This document shows, one piece after another, positions 7,291 to 14,242 of a DNA stretch of 26,366 nt. The position numbers were made by a program, and so were the translations under genes. The DNA comes from JAJPHT01 sp035526585 (GTDB lineage Archaea > Thermoplasmatota > SW-10-69-26 > JACQPN01 > JAJPHT01). The DNA lies in the NCBI GenBank assembly GCA_035526585.1, contig DATLCC010000127.1, forward strand, positions 1 to 26,366, written 5' to 3'. Position 1 is the stretch's first letter; each line of letters starts with the position of its first letter. The notes beneath the pieces are model-generated. The model worked only from the letters and a program-made list of their open reading frames with translations, was not told the origin of the DNA and made no database searches.

Positions 7291-8292
7291 TCACGCCGCG
7301 AGCGATCTCGACAGCAGCGCGGGATCGATGTTGCCGCCCGAGACCACGCACGCGATGGGCGCTTCGAAGCGGTCCTTGTAGCGCCACGCCGCGGCGAGCG
7401 CCGCCGCGCCGGCGCCCTCGGCGACGACATGCGACTCCTTCGCGAGGTGCACGAGGGCGCGCTGGATCTCCTCGTCCGAGACCGAGAGCGCGCCGTCGAG
7501 CCGCGCGCGCAGGATCGGCCACATGTAGTCGAACACGCGCGTCGCCGCGATGCCGTCGGCGATCGTCTTCGGAGCACCGCTGTTCACGGGCTTGCCTTCG
7601 TTCCATGCCACGGGGAGCGGCCCCGCGCCTTCGGCCTGGATGCCGTAGACCTTGACGCCGGGCAGGAGCGCCTTCACCGCGGTGGCGACGCCGCACACGA
7701 GGCCGCCGCCGCCCACGGGCACGAGGACGGTCCTGATATCATGCCGTTCGCGCGCGATCTCCAGGCCCACGGTGCCCGCGCCGGCCATGACGTAGGGGTC
7801 GCCGAACGGATGGATGAACGTGGCTCCGTCCGCCCAGGGAAGATCCTGCGTCATCATGGCGTCCATGATCTCCTCGTGGGGGCGCATCTTCACGGTCGCG
7901 CCCATCGCGCGCATCGCGTCCACCTTGCGCGCGACGGCGCCCTCGGGCACCCACACGGTGCACGGCGCGCCAAGCTTGCGCGCGCTCCAGGCGACGGCTT
8001 GCCCGTGGTTCCCCGCGCTCACGGTGACGAAACCGCGCCGTTCCTCCTCCCCGCTCGCGCGCGACATGCGGTTCCACGCGCCGCGGAACTTGAACGAGCC
8101 GGTGCGTTGGAGCGTCTCCAATTTCAGGAAGATCTCGCGCTCGCCGCGAGCGCCAGCGAGCGGTGAGGACGCCCCCGCGGGCGCGTCGGAATCGCGACTC
8201 GCCGGGAGAAGGGGCGTGCGCCACGCGACGCCGTCGATCTGGCGCGCGGCGTCCTCGATCTCCTTGAGCCCCACGTCTGCGAGCGACCGCAT
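7291..8292 (-). CDS. PLP-dependent threonine/serine dehydratase family enzyme
   Basis: A 333-residue fold-type II PLP enzyme. The lysine that binds the cofactor is K68 in TGSFKFRGA. The asparagine loop SAGNHGQ is at 92-98, the phosphate-binding GGGGL at 194-198, and VVSGGNID at 317-323. This pattern is that of threonine dehydratase, serine dehydratase or serine racemase, which release ammonia from threonine or serine through 2-aminoacrylate-type intermediates. There is no C-terminal ACT domain, so the isoleucine-feedback form is unlikely. A TATA-like GATAAGC lies about 28 bases before the ATG. It is divergent from ridA, whose product removes the same reactive enamine/imine intermediates, which supports the dehydratase assignment. 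Confidence 0.93.
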   Translation of the reverse strand: MRSLADVGLKEIEDAARQIDGVAWRTPLLPASRDSDAPAGASSPLAGARGEREIFLKLETLQRTGSFKFRGAWNRMSRASGEEERRGFVTVSAGNHGQAVAWSARKLGAPCTVWVPEGAVARKVDAMRAMGATVKMRPHEEIMDAMMTQDLPWADGATFIHPFGDPYVMAGAGTVGLEIARERHDIRTVLVPVGGGGLVCGVATAVKALLPGVKVYGIQAEGAGPLPVAWNEGKPVNSGAPKTIADGIAATRVFDYMWPILRARLDGALSVSDEEIQRALVHLAKESHVVAEGAGAAALAAAWRYKDRFEAPIACVVSGGNIDPALLSRSLAA

Positions 8293-8316
8293 CGGCCGGC
8301 GACAGGGAGCGGCCTC

Positions 8317-8323
8317 GATAAGC
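8317..8323 (-). promoter_or_regulatory. TATA-like box for the dehydratase gene
   Basis: GATAAGC (CTTATC region on the minus strand) is centred about 28 bases upstream of the start codon at 8292, in an otherwise G/C-rich stretch. The spacing fits an archaeal TATA box for a nearly leaderless transcript. Confidence 0.45.
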
Positions 8324-8367
8324 GTTCTCTCGCCCGTGCGGCCACAGGACCGAATGTCCGAGCGGGG

Positions 8368-8388
8368 CCAAAGAGCCGAAATCTTTGG
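8368..8388. promoter_or_regulatory. Inverted repeat in the dehydratase-ridA divergent region
   Basis: CCAAAGA-GCCGAAA-TCTTTGG is a perfect 7-base inverted repeat with a 7-base spacer, between the two divergent promoters. It is a candidate operator through which one regulator could control both genes. Only the symmetry is observed. Confidence 0.45.
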
Positions 8389-8462
8389 AGAAAAGCTCCG
8401 GTCGCTTCGGCACCGTTTGGCGCTACGGTCCCCCCGGAGGGCGCGCGTGCGCCGGCACGAGG

Positions 8463-8469
8463 CTTAAGC
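8463..8469 (+). promoter_or_regulatory. TATA-like box for ridA
   Basis: CTTAAGC lies about 27 bases before the ATG at 8493 and is the only A/T-rich hexamer nearby. Its position supports both the chosen start and a leaderless transcript. Confidence 0.5.
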
Positions 8470-8492
8470 ACGGCTTCTGTGTCGGCACCGGC

Positions 8493-8951
8493 ATGGATCC
8501 CGAGGCCAAGCTCGCGAACATGGGCATCACGCTCCCGAGCCCGCAGAAGCCCTTCGCGAGCTATCGTTCCGCCGTGCAGAGCGGCAAGCTCCTGTTCGTC
8601 GCCGGGCAAGGCCCCACACGTGAAGGGAAGATCCTCATGACGGGGAAGCTTGGCGACTCGGTCGACGTCAAGCAGGGGCAGGAGGCCGCGCGGCTCTCCG
8701 TCATCAACGCGCTCGCCATCGTGAAGCAGCACGCGGGCTCGCTTGCGAACGTGAAGCAGGTCGTCCGGGCGACGATCTACGTCGCATCGACGCCCACGTT
8801 CGTCCAGCAGCCGCAGGTCGCGGACGGCGCGACGGACCTCCTGAAGGAGCTGTGGGGCGAGGACGGGCTCCCCGCCCGCGTCGCCGTCGGCGTGCCCGTG
8901 CTGCCGATGGATATTCCGGTCGAAGTGGAGCTGGCGTTCGAGCTTCGTTAG
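8493..8951 (+). CDS. ridA: RidA family (YjgF/YER057c/UK114) enamine/imine deaminase
   Basis: A 152-residue protein of the RidA family, of the longer variant that starts LANMGITLPSPQKPFASY. The core includes LLFVAGQGP, the helix following QGQEAARLSVINALAIVKQ, and the substrate-binding arginine R129 in PARVAVGVPVLPMDIPVEVE. RidA proteins hydrolyse reactive 2-aminoacrylate and 2-aminocrotonate released by PLP-dependent dehydratases. The divergent neighbour is such a dehydratase, so the pair makes biochemical sense. ATG 8493 is chosen because the upstream frame (to 8385) has no family character and a TATA-like box lies 27 bases before 8493. The transporter gene begins four bases after the stop. 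Confidence 0.92.
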   Translation: MDPEAKLANMGITLPSPQKPFASYRSAVQSGKLLFVAGQGPTREGKILMTGKLGDSVDVKQGQEAARLSVINALAIVKQHAGSLANVKQVVRATIYVASTPTFVQQPQVADGATDLLKELWGEDGLPARVAVGVPVLPMDIPVEVELAFELR

Positions 8952-8955
8952 GCTC

Positions 8956-9801
8956 ATGCGCACGGGCGCGCTCGCGGCGCCGATGGTCGCCCCCGCCGCG
9001 GGTCTTGGCACCGCCGCCGCGTGGGGCGCGGGGGACTTCTCCGGCGGCCTCGCGGCGCGGCGGCAGCCCGTCGTCGTGGTCGTCTTCCTCTCGCAGCTCA
9101 TCGGCTCCGTGCTCATCGGCGCGGCCGCCCTGCTCTCGCGCGAAGCGATGCCCGCCGCCACGGACCTCCTCTGGGGCGCCGCCGCGGGCCTAGCGGGCGC
9201 GGTCGGCGTGACGGCGCTCTACGCGGCGCTGTCGATGGGTCGCATGGGCATCGCCGCGCCCATCACGGGCGTCGTGGCGGCGGTGCTTCCGGTCGCGTAC
9301 GCGTGGACGATCGCGGGTGCGCCCTCCGCGCTCGGGCTCGCGGGCGTCGGGCTCGCGCTCGCGGGCATCGTGCTCGTGAGCGGGCCGAAAGCCGAGCGCC
9401 CCCCGCCGCGAGTGCTGGCGCTCGCGCTCGTTTCCGGCCTCGGCTTCGCGTCGTTCCTGCTCCTCATGGGGCTAAGCGGCGGCTCGTACTTCTGGACGCT
9501 CACCGCGGCGCGCGGCGGCTCGGCCTTCGTGCTCCTTGTGATCGTCCTTGTCGTGCGCCAAACGTGGGGCAAGCCCTCGTGGTGGGTGCTCGGCGCTGCG
9601 CTTGGCGACACGCTGGGGAACGCATTCTTCCTGATCGCGGCGCGCCTCGGCCGCCTCGACGTGGCGGTCGTGCTCTCCGCGCTCTACCCGATCGCGACCG
9701 TATTGCTCGCCCGGCTCGTGCTCAAGGAGAAGCTCACGCGCACGCAGGCGTGGGGCGCGGCCCTCATGCTCGCGGCGATCCCGCTCGTGGCGCTGAGTTG
9801 A
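8956..9801 (+). CDS. EamA/DMT-family membrane transporter
   Basis: A 281-residue protein with about ten hydrophobic helices arranged as two five-helix halves. The first half includes GLGTAAAWGAGDFSGGLAA and ALYAALSMGRMGIAAPI. The second half repeats the pattern with NAFFLIAARLGRLDVAVVLSALYPIATVLLARLVLKEKL. These are hallmarks of the drug/metabolite transporter superfamily (EamA domains). The substrate cannot be read from sequence. It begins only four bases after the ridA stop, so it is co-transcribed with it; export of an amino acid or related metabolite is a reasonable inference from the dehydratase/ridA context. Confidence 0.9.
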   Translation: MRTGALAAPMVAPAAGLGTAAAWGAGDFSGGLAARRQPVVVVVFLSQLIGSVLIGAAALLSREAMPAATDLLWGAAAGLAGAVGVTALYAALSMGRMGIAAPITGVVAAVLPVAYAWTIAGAPSALGLAGVGLALAGIVLVSGPKAERPPPRVLALALVSGLGFASFLLLMGLSGGSYFWTLTAARGGSAFVLLVIVLVVRQTWGKPSWWVLGAALGDTLGNAFFLIAARLGRLDVAVVLSALYPIATVLLARLVLKEKLTRTQAWGAALMLAAIPLVALS

Positions 9802-9849
9802 GCTCCGAACGGGGCCGAACGATGTCGTAGGTCCGAAGGCAGGAGAAGC

Positions 9850-10131
9850 TCACTTGGCCATCGTGTAGCCCTTCTTCTCGAGCCAGGCGACGGCGTCCTT
9901 CTTGTGGTCGCCCTGCAGCTCGATCACGCCGTCCTTCACGGTGCCGCCCGTGCCGAACTGATGCTTCAGCTCCTTGCCAAGCAGGCTCATGTCCACGCTC
10001 GGGTCGAAGCCCGAGAGGACGGTGACGTTCTTTCCGTAGCGCCTCTGTTCGATGCGTACGGTGACGAGGGAGCCCTCGAGTCCGAGGGCCTCGTCGAGGC
10101 CGAGCTCTTTTTCCAGATCTTTGAGCGACAT
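9850..10131 (-). CDS. sui1: Translation initiation factor aIF1 (SUI1 family)
   Basis: A 93-residue SUI1-domain protein. The core VTVRIEQRRYGKNVTVLSGF is followed by LGKELKHQFGTGGTVKDG, VIELQGDHKK and a C-terminal helix AWLEKKGY. This matches archaeal/eukaryotic initiation factor 1, which binds the small ribosomal subunit near the P site and checks start-codon selection. The N-terminal extension (MSLKDLEKELGLDEAL) is typical for archaeal members. A TATA-like GTATATG lies 30 bases upstream, so the mRNA is probably leaderless. It is divergent from the formyltetrahydrofolate cyclo-ligase gene. Confidence 0.95.
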   Translation of the reverse strand: MSLKDLEKELGLDEALGLEGSLVTVRIEQRRYGKNVTVLSGFDPSVDMSLLGKELKHQFGTGGTVKDGVIELQGDHKKDAVAWLEKKGYTMAK

Positions 10132-10157
10132 TGCTCGACCCCCCGTTCGGCGTCACA

Positions 10158-10165
10158 GTATATGG
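10158..10165 (-). promoter_or_regulatory. TATA box for aIF1
   Basis: GTATATGG on the plus strand (CCATATAC on the minus strand) is centred 30 bases from the aIF1 start codon at 10131. It is one of the clearest TATA-like elements in the window. Confidence 0.6.
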
Positions 10166-10223
10166 AGGCTCGCCTTCCGTGCCGTCAGGCAGTTTTTTTC
10201 CCGCCGCCGCCCGCTCGGCGGCC

Positions 10224-10793
10224 GTGGACAAGAGCCGGCAACGCGACGAGGCGCGCGCCATCCGCCGCTCGATCGCGCCCACGGAGCGCGCCGCCCTCTC
10301 GGCCCGCATCGCGGATCACGTGCTATCATTGCCGGAGGTCGCGCAGGCGCGCCGCGTCGGTTGCTACGTCGGCGTGCGCTCCGAGGTCGACACGACGCTC
10401 CTCCTGCGCGCGCTGCTCGTGAAGGGCGCGCTGGTGGCGGTGCCCGTGACGCTGGGGGATCGCCTGCAGTTCGTCCGGCTCGATCACCCATGGACGCTCG
10501 CGCCTGGGGCGCACGGGATCCCCGAGCCGCGCCAGCCCTGGAGCGAGGTGCGCGGCGACGATCTCCAGGTCGTGATCGTGCCGGGAGTGCGCTTCGGGCG
10601 CGACGGCTCGCGCCTGGGGAACGGCGGCGGGCACTTCGATCGGTTCCTGGCCGAGCATCCGATGCCGCTGCGCATCGGGCTCGCCTTCTCGCAGCAGGTC
10701 GTCGAGTCGGTCGCGACCGAGGGGCACGACCAGGGGATGGACGTGCTCGTGACCGAAGAAGGGCGCGTGCGGGCCGAGCGCAAGCAGGAATAG
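10224..10793 (+). CDS. 5-formyltetrahydrofolate cyclo-ligase family protein
   Basis: A 189-residue protein of the 5-FCL family, which converts 5-formyl-THF to 5,10-methenyl-THF using ATP. The N-terminal helix KSRQRDEARAIRRSIAP carries the phosphate-contacting basic residues. CYVGVRSEVDT and ALVAVPVT follow, and the nucleotide/substrate loop RLGNGGGHFDRFL is at residues 130-142. The usual GYYDR is HFDR here. The GTG at 10224 is taken as start because it begins directly at the conserved first helix. The frame is open from a TTG at 10131, but that segment (about 31 residues) is unlike the family and overlaps the aIF1 start. Archaea without classic folate may use a related pterin, so the true substrate is uncertain. 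Confidence 0.88.
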   Translation: MDKSRQRDEARAIRRSIAPTERAALSARIADHVLSLPEVAQARRVGCYVGVRSEVDTTLLLRALLVKGALVAVPVTLGDRLQFVRLDHPWTLAPGAHGIPEPRQPWSEVRGDDLQVVIVPGVRFGRDGSRLGNGGGHFDRFLAEHPMPLRIGLAFSQQVVESVATEGHDQGMDVLVTEEGRVRAERKQE

Positions 10794-10861
10794 CGGCCTC
10801 TTGCGGGTGCGCTTGCCCTTGCGCGGACCCCGCGTAGCCGGAAAGGCGCCAGCCACAAAGG

Positions 10862-10870
10862 CCTAAGATA
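10862..10870 (+). promoter_or_regulatory. TATA-like box for the first Asp-box lipoprotein
   Basis: CCTAAGATA is centred 25 bases before the ATG at 10891, in the position expected for a leaderless archaeal gene. Confidence 0.45.
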
Positions 10871-10890
10871 GCCCCCCCGATGCCTGGCCC

Positions 10891-12336
10891 ATGACCCGAA
10901 GCCTGGCGATCGCCGTGCTCGTCTGTTCCCTCCTCGCGGCCGGCTGCGTCCAGGCGCCCGACGTCCAGACCGCGGCCGTCGACGACGCGGCGGTCGGCGC
11001 GATGCACAAGCTCGTCTCGTTCACCCGCGCCGGCGTCGTCCCGACGGCGGCGGACTTCGCGGGGCTGCACGTCGAGATCGCCCCCACGGGCCTGTCCACG
11101 GGCGAGCCGTCCCTGGGCGTCACCTCGGATGGCGCCATCTACGTCACGCACGGCGACGGCGCCATCGCGCGCTCGACCGACCACGGCGCCACCTGGGAGG
11201 ACCTGTCCATGAAGGACGTGATCCGCGCGCCCAAGACGAGTCTCGACCCGTGGGTCTGGGTCGATCCCGTCTCGGATCGCGTCTACAACGCGCCGCTCTA
11301 CGTCGCCTGCACATGGGCCTCCTGGTCGGACGACGGCGGCGACTCGTGGGACTTCAACCCGATCGCCGGGTGCGGCATCCCCGCGCACGACCATCAGAAG
11401 CTCACCTCGTTTGGTGGCGAGGTCGTGTACTATTCCTACAACAGCTTCCGCGGCGAAGGCACGTGGGTCACGGCATCGAAGGATGGCGGCCGCACCTTCC
11501 CGCCCGGCATGTCGGTCCACCCCGACGACAAGTGCCACTCCGGCATCGCGAGCCCGGTCATCGCGGCGCCCGACGGAACCGCGTACTCGGGGCATCCGAC
11601 CTGCGACGGCGTGAGCGTCGCCGTCACGAAGGACTCGGGCTCTTCCTGGTCCAAGCCCGTCGTCATCACCGACGTCGGCGCCGCGCAGGCGCTCGCCCAC
11701 ATGGTCGACGTGGCGACGGACGAGGCCGACCACGCGTACGTCACGTGGACCGGAGCGGATGGCGCCGCCTACATCGTCTCGACCACCGACGCGGGAGAGA
11801 CGTGGAGCGCGCCCAAGCGCGTCTCCCCGCCCACGCTGGGCTCGACCGTCTACAACGTCATCACCGCGGGCGCTGACGGCAAGGTCGTCGTGGGCTTCCT
11901 CGGCACGGAGGACGACGCGACGAAGTGGGACACGATCGACGCGCAGAACGCTGCGGACACGACGGTCTGGAACGTCTACCTCTCCTACGTCGACATGGCG
12001 ACCTCCGACGACCCCGTGGTCACGACGATCCAGGTCAACCCCGCCGACGATCCGGTGCAGATCGGCTGCATCTGGCAAAGCGGCGGGAGCAACCCGTGCC
12101 GCAACCTCGGCGACTTCATCGACCTCGTCCAGCGCGACGGCCGCCCGTACCTCGTCTACGCGGACGGGTGCGACGCGTGCTCCAAGAACACGGAGAGCCG
12201 CGGGTCCGAGGTCACGGTCGCGTTCGTCGAGGTCGGCCCCTCCCTCCTCGGAGGCGCTCTTGGTGCGCTCGAGGAAATGGCCGGCCACGACCACGCGCAG
12301 GCGGGCGCGCTGCTGGCGCTTCCGGAGCTCCGGTAA
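10891..12336 (+). CDS. Asp-box (BNR) beta-propeller lipoprotein, paralog 1
   Basis: A 481-residue secreted lipoprotein. The signal peptide ends in a lipobox LLAAGC with C19 as the lipidated residue. The rest shows repeated Asp-box motifs of the S-x-D-x-G-x-T-W type: STDHGATW, SWSDDGGDSW, SKDGGRTF, TKDSGSSW and STTDAGETW. Such repeats mark sialidase-like beta propellers. The C-terminal part has NLGDFIDLVQRDGRPYLVYADGC, a pattern shared with the two paralogs at 15821 and 17344. A catalytic sialidase triad is not evident, so binding of sugar or protein at the cell surface is as likely as hydrolysis. The C-terminus carries a short GHDHAQAG tail not seen in the others. Confidence 0.9.
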   Translation: MTRSLAIAVLVCSLLAAGCVQAPDVQTAAVDDAAVGAMHKLVSFTRAGVVPTAADFAGLHVEIAPTGLSTGEPSLGVTSDGAIYVTHGDGAIARSTDHGATWEDLSMKDVIRAPKTSLDPWVWVDPVSDRVYNAPLYVACTWASWSDDGGDSWDFNPIAGCGIPAHDHQKLTSFGGEVVYYSYNSFRGEGTWVTASKDGGRTFPPGMSVHPDDKCHSGIASPVIAAPDGTAYSGHPTCDGVSVAVTKDSGSSWSKPVVITDVGAAQALAHMVDVATDEADHAYVTWTGADGAAYIVSTTDAGETWSAPKRVSPPTLGSTVYNVITAGADGKVVVGFLGTEDDATKWDTIDAQNAADTTVWNVYLSYVDMATSDDPVVTTIQVNPADDPVQIGCIWQSGGSNPCRNLGDFIDLVQRDGRPYLVYADGCDACSKNTESRGSEVTVAFVEVGPSLLGGALGALEEMAGHDHAQAGALLALPELR

Positions 12337-12405
12337 GAAGGGCGATCTGGGCCAGAGTTGGGAGCCACCCGCGCGCTCAAGCACATCGAGCGCGATGCGG
12401 TGGGC

Positions 12406-13236
12406 ATGGACGACGCTCCGCGCATCCAGGTCGTGCACGCGACCGCCCCGGGCTGCCACTGGTCGTGGGGCTACGAGGCCGTCATGAACCGCCTCCGCAT
12501 GGTCTACGGCGCCCAGATCGACCTGCACGTCCGGATCGGCTGCCCGTACGAGGACTGGGCCCAGTGGCTGATCGACTACGAGATGAGCGAGGACGAGGCC
12601 GTCGAGTGGATCAACGGCGAGGCCGCCGCCACGATGGGCGTGCCGCTTGCGCCCGTGAAGAAGGGCAGCGCGCCGCCCACCGTCATGCCCGCCTCGCTCG
12701 CGACGATCGCGGCGCTCCACCAGGGCGAGGAGACGGGGTGGCGCTTCAACCGCGCCCTGCTGCGCATGTACGCCGTCGAGGCGAAGGATCCCTCGAAGCC
12801 TGAACAGATGCAGGCCGCCGCGAAGGAAGCGGGCCTTGATATCAAGAGGTTCCAGGCCGACCTTACGAAGCAGGAAGAGCTGCGCGCCGAGTACGAGGAG
12901 CAGAGCCGCAAGGGCCCGCCGGTCCACGTCGGCTTCTACAATTTCGTCGTCTGGGACGGCGGCAACCGCCGAGTCATCCTCGACTATTCCTTCGACCCGC
13001 GCGACATCGAAGGAGCCATCGACTACCTGGCGGATGGCAAGCTGAAGAAGCAGAGGCCCACCGACATCGTCGGCTATCTCGCGCACCACGGCCTCGCGCC
13101 GCTCGCGGAGATCGGGCGCGTCTTCGACTTCTCCGACGGCGCGGCGGCGCTTGCCGCCGTCGAGAAGCTGGAGAAGGCGGGGAAGCTCGAGCGGGTGATG
13201 CTCGCCGGCGCGCCCCACTGGAGGGCGCACGCGTGA
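12406..13236 (+). CDS. DsbA-like thioredoxin-fold protein with single-Cys CHWS site and helical C-terminus
   Basis: A 276-residue protein. Residues 6-160 resemble FrnE-type DsbA proteins: IQVVHATAPGCHWSWGYEAV with C17-H-W-S20, then a long helical insert and the GSAPPT stretch in the proline-loop region. The resolving cysteine is replaced by serine, so it can form mixed disulfides but not a classical intramolecular one. The last ~70 residues (PTDIVGYLAHHGLAPLAEIG...AAVEKLEKAGKLERV) look like a winged-helix unit. ATG 12406 is preferred; the frame is open from a TTG at 12358. Its stop overlaps the methyltransferase start (GTGA), so the two are translationally coupled. Substrate unknown. Confidence 0.8.
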   Translation: MDDAPRIQVVHATAPGCHWSWGYEAVMNRLRMVYGAQIDLHVRIGCPYEDWAQWLIDYEMSEDEAVEWINGEAAATMGVPLAPVKKGSAPPTVMPASLATIAALHQGEETGWRFNRALLRMYAVEAKDPSKPEQMQAAAKEAGLDIKRFQADLTKQEELRAEYEEQSRKGPPVHVGFYNFVVWDGGNRRVILDYSFDPRDIEGAIDYLADGKLKKQRPTDIVGYLAHHGLAPLAEIGRVFDFSDGAAALAAVEKLEKAGKLERVMLAGAPHWRAHA

Positions 13237-14078
13237 GCTGGACCTACACCGAGGAGTATTACAAGAGCTACACGCGCGACACGTGGAACGAGAGCGCGTC
13301 GCGCTACGCGCCGATCCGCACGAACCTCGACCAGTGGACCGCGCCGCTTGTTGCGCGCGCCGCGCCGCGGCCGGGGGAGCGCGTGCTCGACGTCGCGAGC
13401 GGCGACGGGGAGCCCGCTCTCACGATCGCGCGCCTCGTGCTTCCCGGCGGCAGCGTGCTTGGCGTCGACCTGTCCGAGCGCATGGTGGACGCCGCCCGCG
13501 AGCGCGCGAAGGCGGCCGCGATCGGCGGCGTCGATTTCCAGGTGATGGACGCCGAGAAGCTCACGCTTCCCGATGCGTCGTTCGACCTCGTGACCTGCCG
13601 CTTCGGGCTGCAGATCGTCACCGACCCCGACGCCGCGATCCGGGAGATGCTCCGTGTGCTCAAGCCCGGCGGCCGCCTCGCGGCGACCGTCTGGGGCCCG
13701 GCCCAGCGCTGCCCCGCGCTCCAGACCCTCGTGGGCCCGATGCTGGAATACGCCGAGCCCGACGAGACGGGCTACCTGCCGACGCCCTACGAGATGGGGG
13801 GCGACGGGGAGCTCGTCGACATCCTCGCGAAGGCGGGCTTCGAGCGCGCGATGGAAGATCGAGTCACGCGCGACTTCGAGTTCCCGAGCCTTGAGGGATA
13901 CTTCGACGCGGTGCTGAAGGGCACGCCGCTCGGGCATTCGCTCTCCGAGGAGGAGCCCGCCGTGCAGAAGGACGTCCTCGCGAAGACGCGCGAGAACCTC
14001 AAGCGCTGGACGCGGCCCAACGGCTCCATCTCCGCGCCCGCGGAGGGCGTGGTGGTCTGGGCTAGCAAGCCCAGATAG
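13233..14078 (+). CDS. Class I SAM-dependent methyltransferase
   Basis: A 281-residue Rossmann methyltransferase. Motif I is VLDVASGDGEPAL at residues 51-63, the acidic loop is GVDLSERM at 77-84, and motif VMDAEKLTLPDASFDLVTCRF begins near 102. LRVLKPGGRLAATVWG follows. This is the UbiE/Coq5-like group that methylates small molecules; the substrate cannot be read from sequence. The GTG start overlaps the stop of the upstream DsbA-like gene by four bases, so the two proteins are made together and may act in one pathway. No membrane segment or extra domain. Confidence 0.92.
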   Translation: MSWTYTEEYYKSYTRDTWNESASRYAPIRTNLDQWTAPLVARAAPRPGERVLDVASGDGEPALTIARLVLPGGSVLGVDLSERMVDAARERAKAAAIGGVDFQVMDAEKLTLPDASFDLVTCRFGLQIVTDPDAAIREMLRVLKPGGRLAATVWGPAQRCPALQTLVGPMLEYAEPDETGYLPTPYEMGGDGELVDILAKAGFERAMEDRVTRDFEFPSLEGYFDAVLKGTPLGHSLSEEEPAVQKDVLAKTRENLKRWTRPNGSISAPAEGVVVWASKPR

Positions 14079-14242
14079 GCCGCGTCCGCAGACGTCAGCG
14101 CAGTCCCTTCAGAAGGGCGCGCGACCGGCGGGCCCTTGCGTCGCGGATGGCGCGGACGGCGAGCCCAGCGGGTAGCCGGATGTTCAGCGCGGCGAGGACC
14201 TCCGCATGTTCCCGCGCGGCGCGCGCCGGCGCGCTGCCGGAG

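Noticed and set aside
10153..13230. 1025-residue open frame on the minus strand
   Set aside because: It runs antisense across four well-supported plus-strand genes and is made of R/A/D/V-rich sequence without any family pattern. This is a product of high GC content.
14095..14242. Possible short minus-strand coding stretch (REHAEVLAALNIRLPAGLAV...) after the symporter
   Set aside because: The frame ends in a stop at 14095 and reads plausibly, but no ATG, GTG or TTG start was found near it and it has no recognised family. It may be a decayed fragment; not called.
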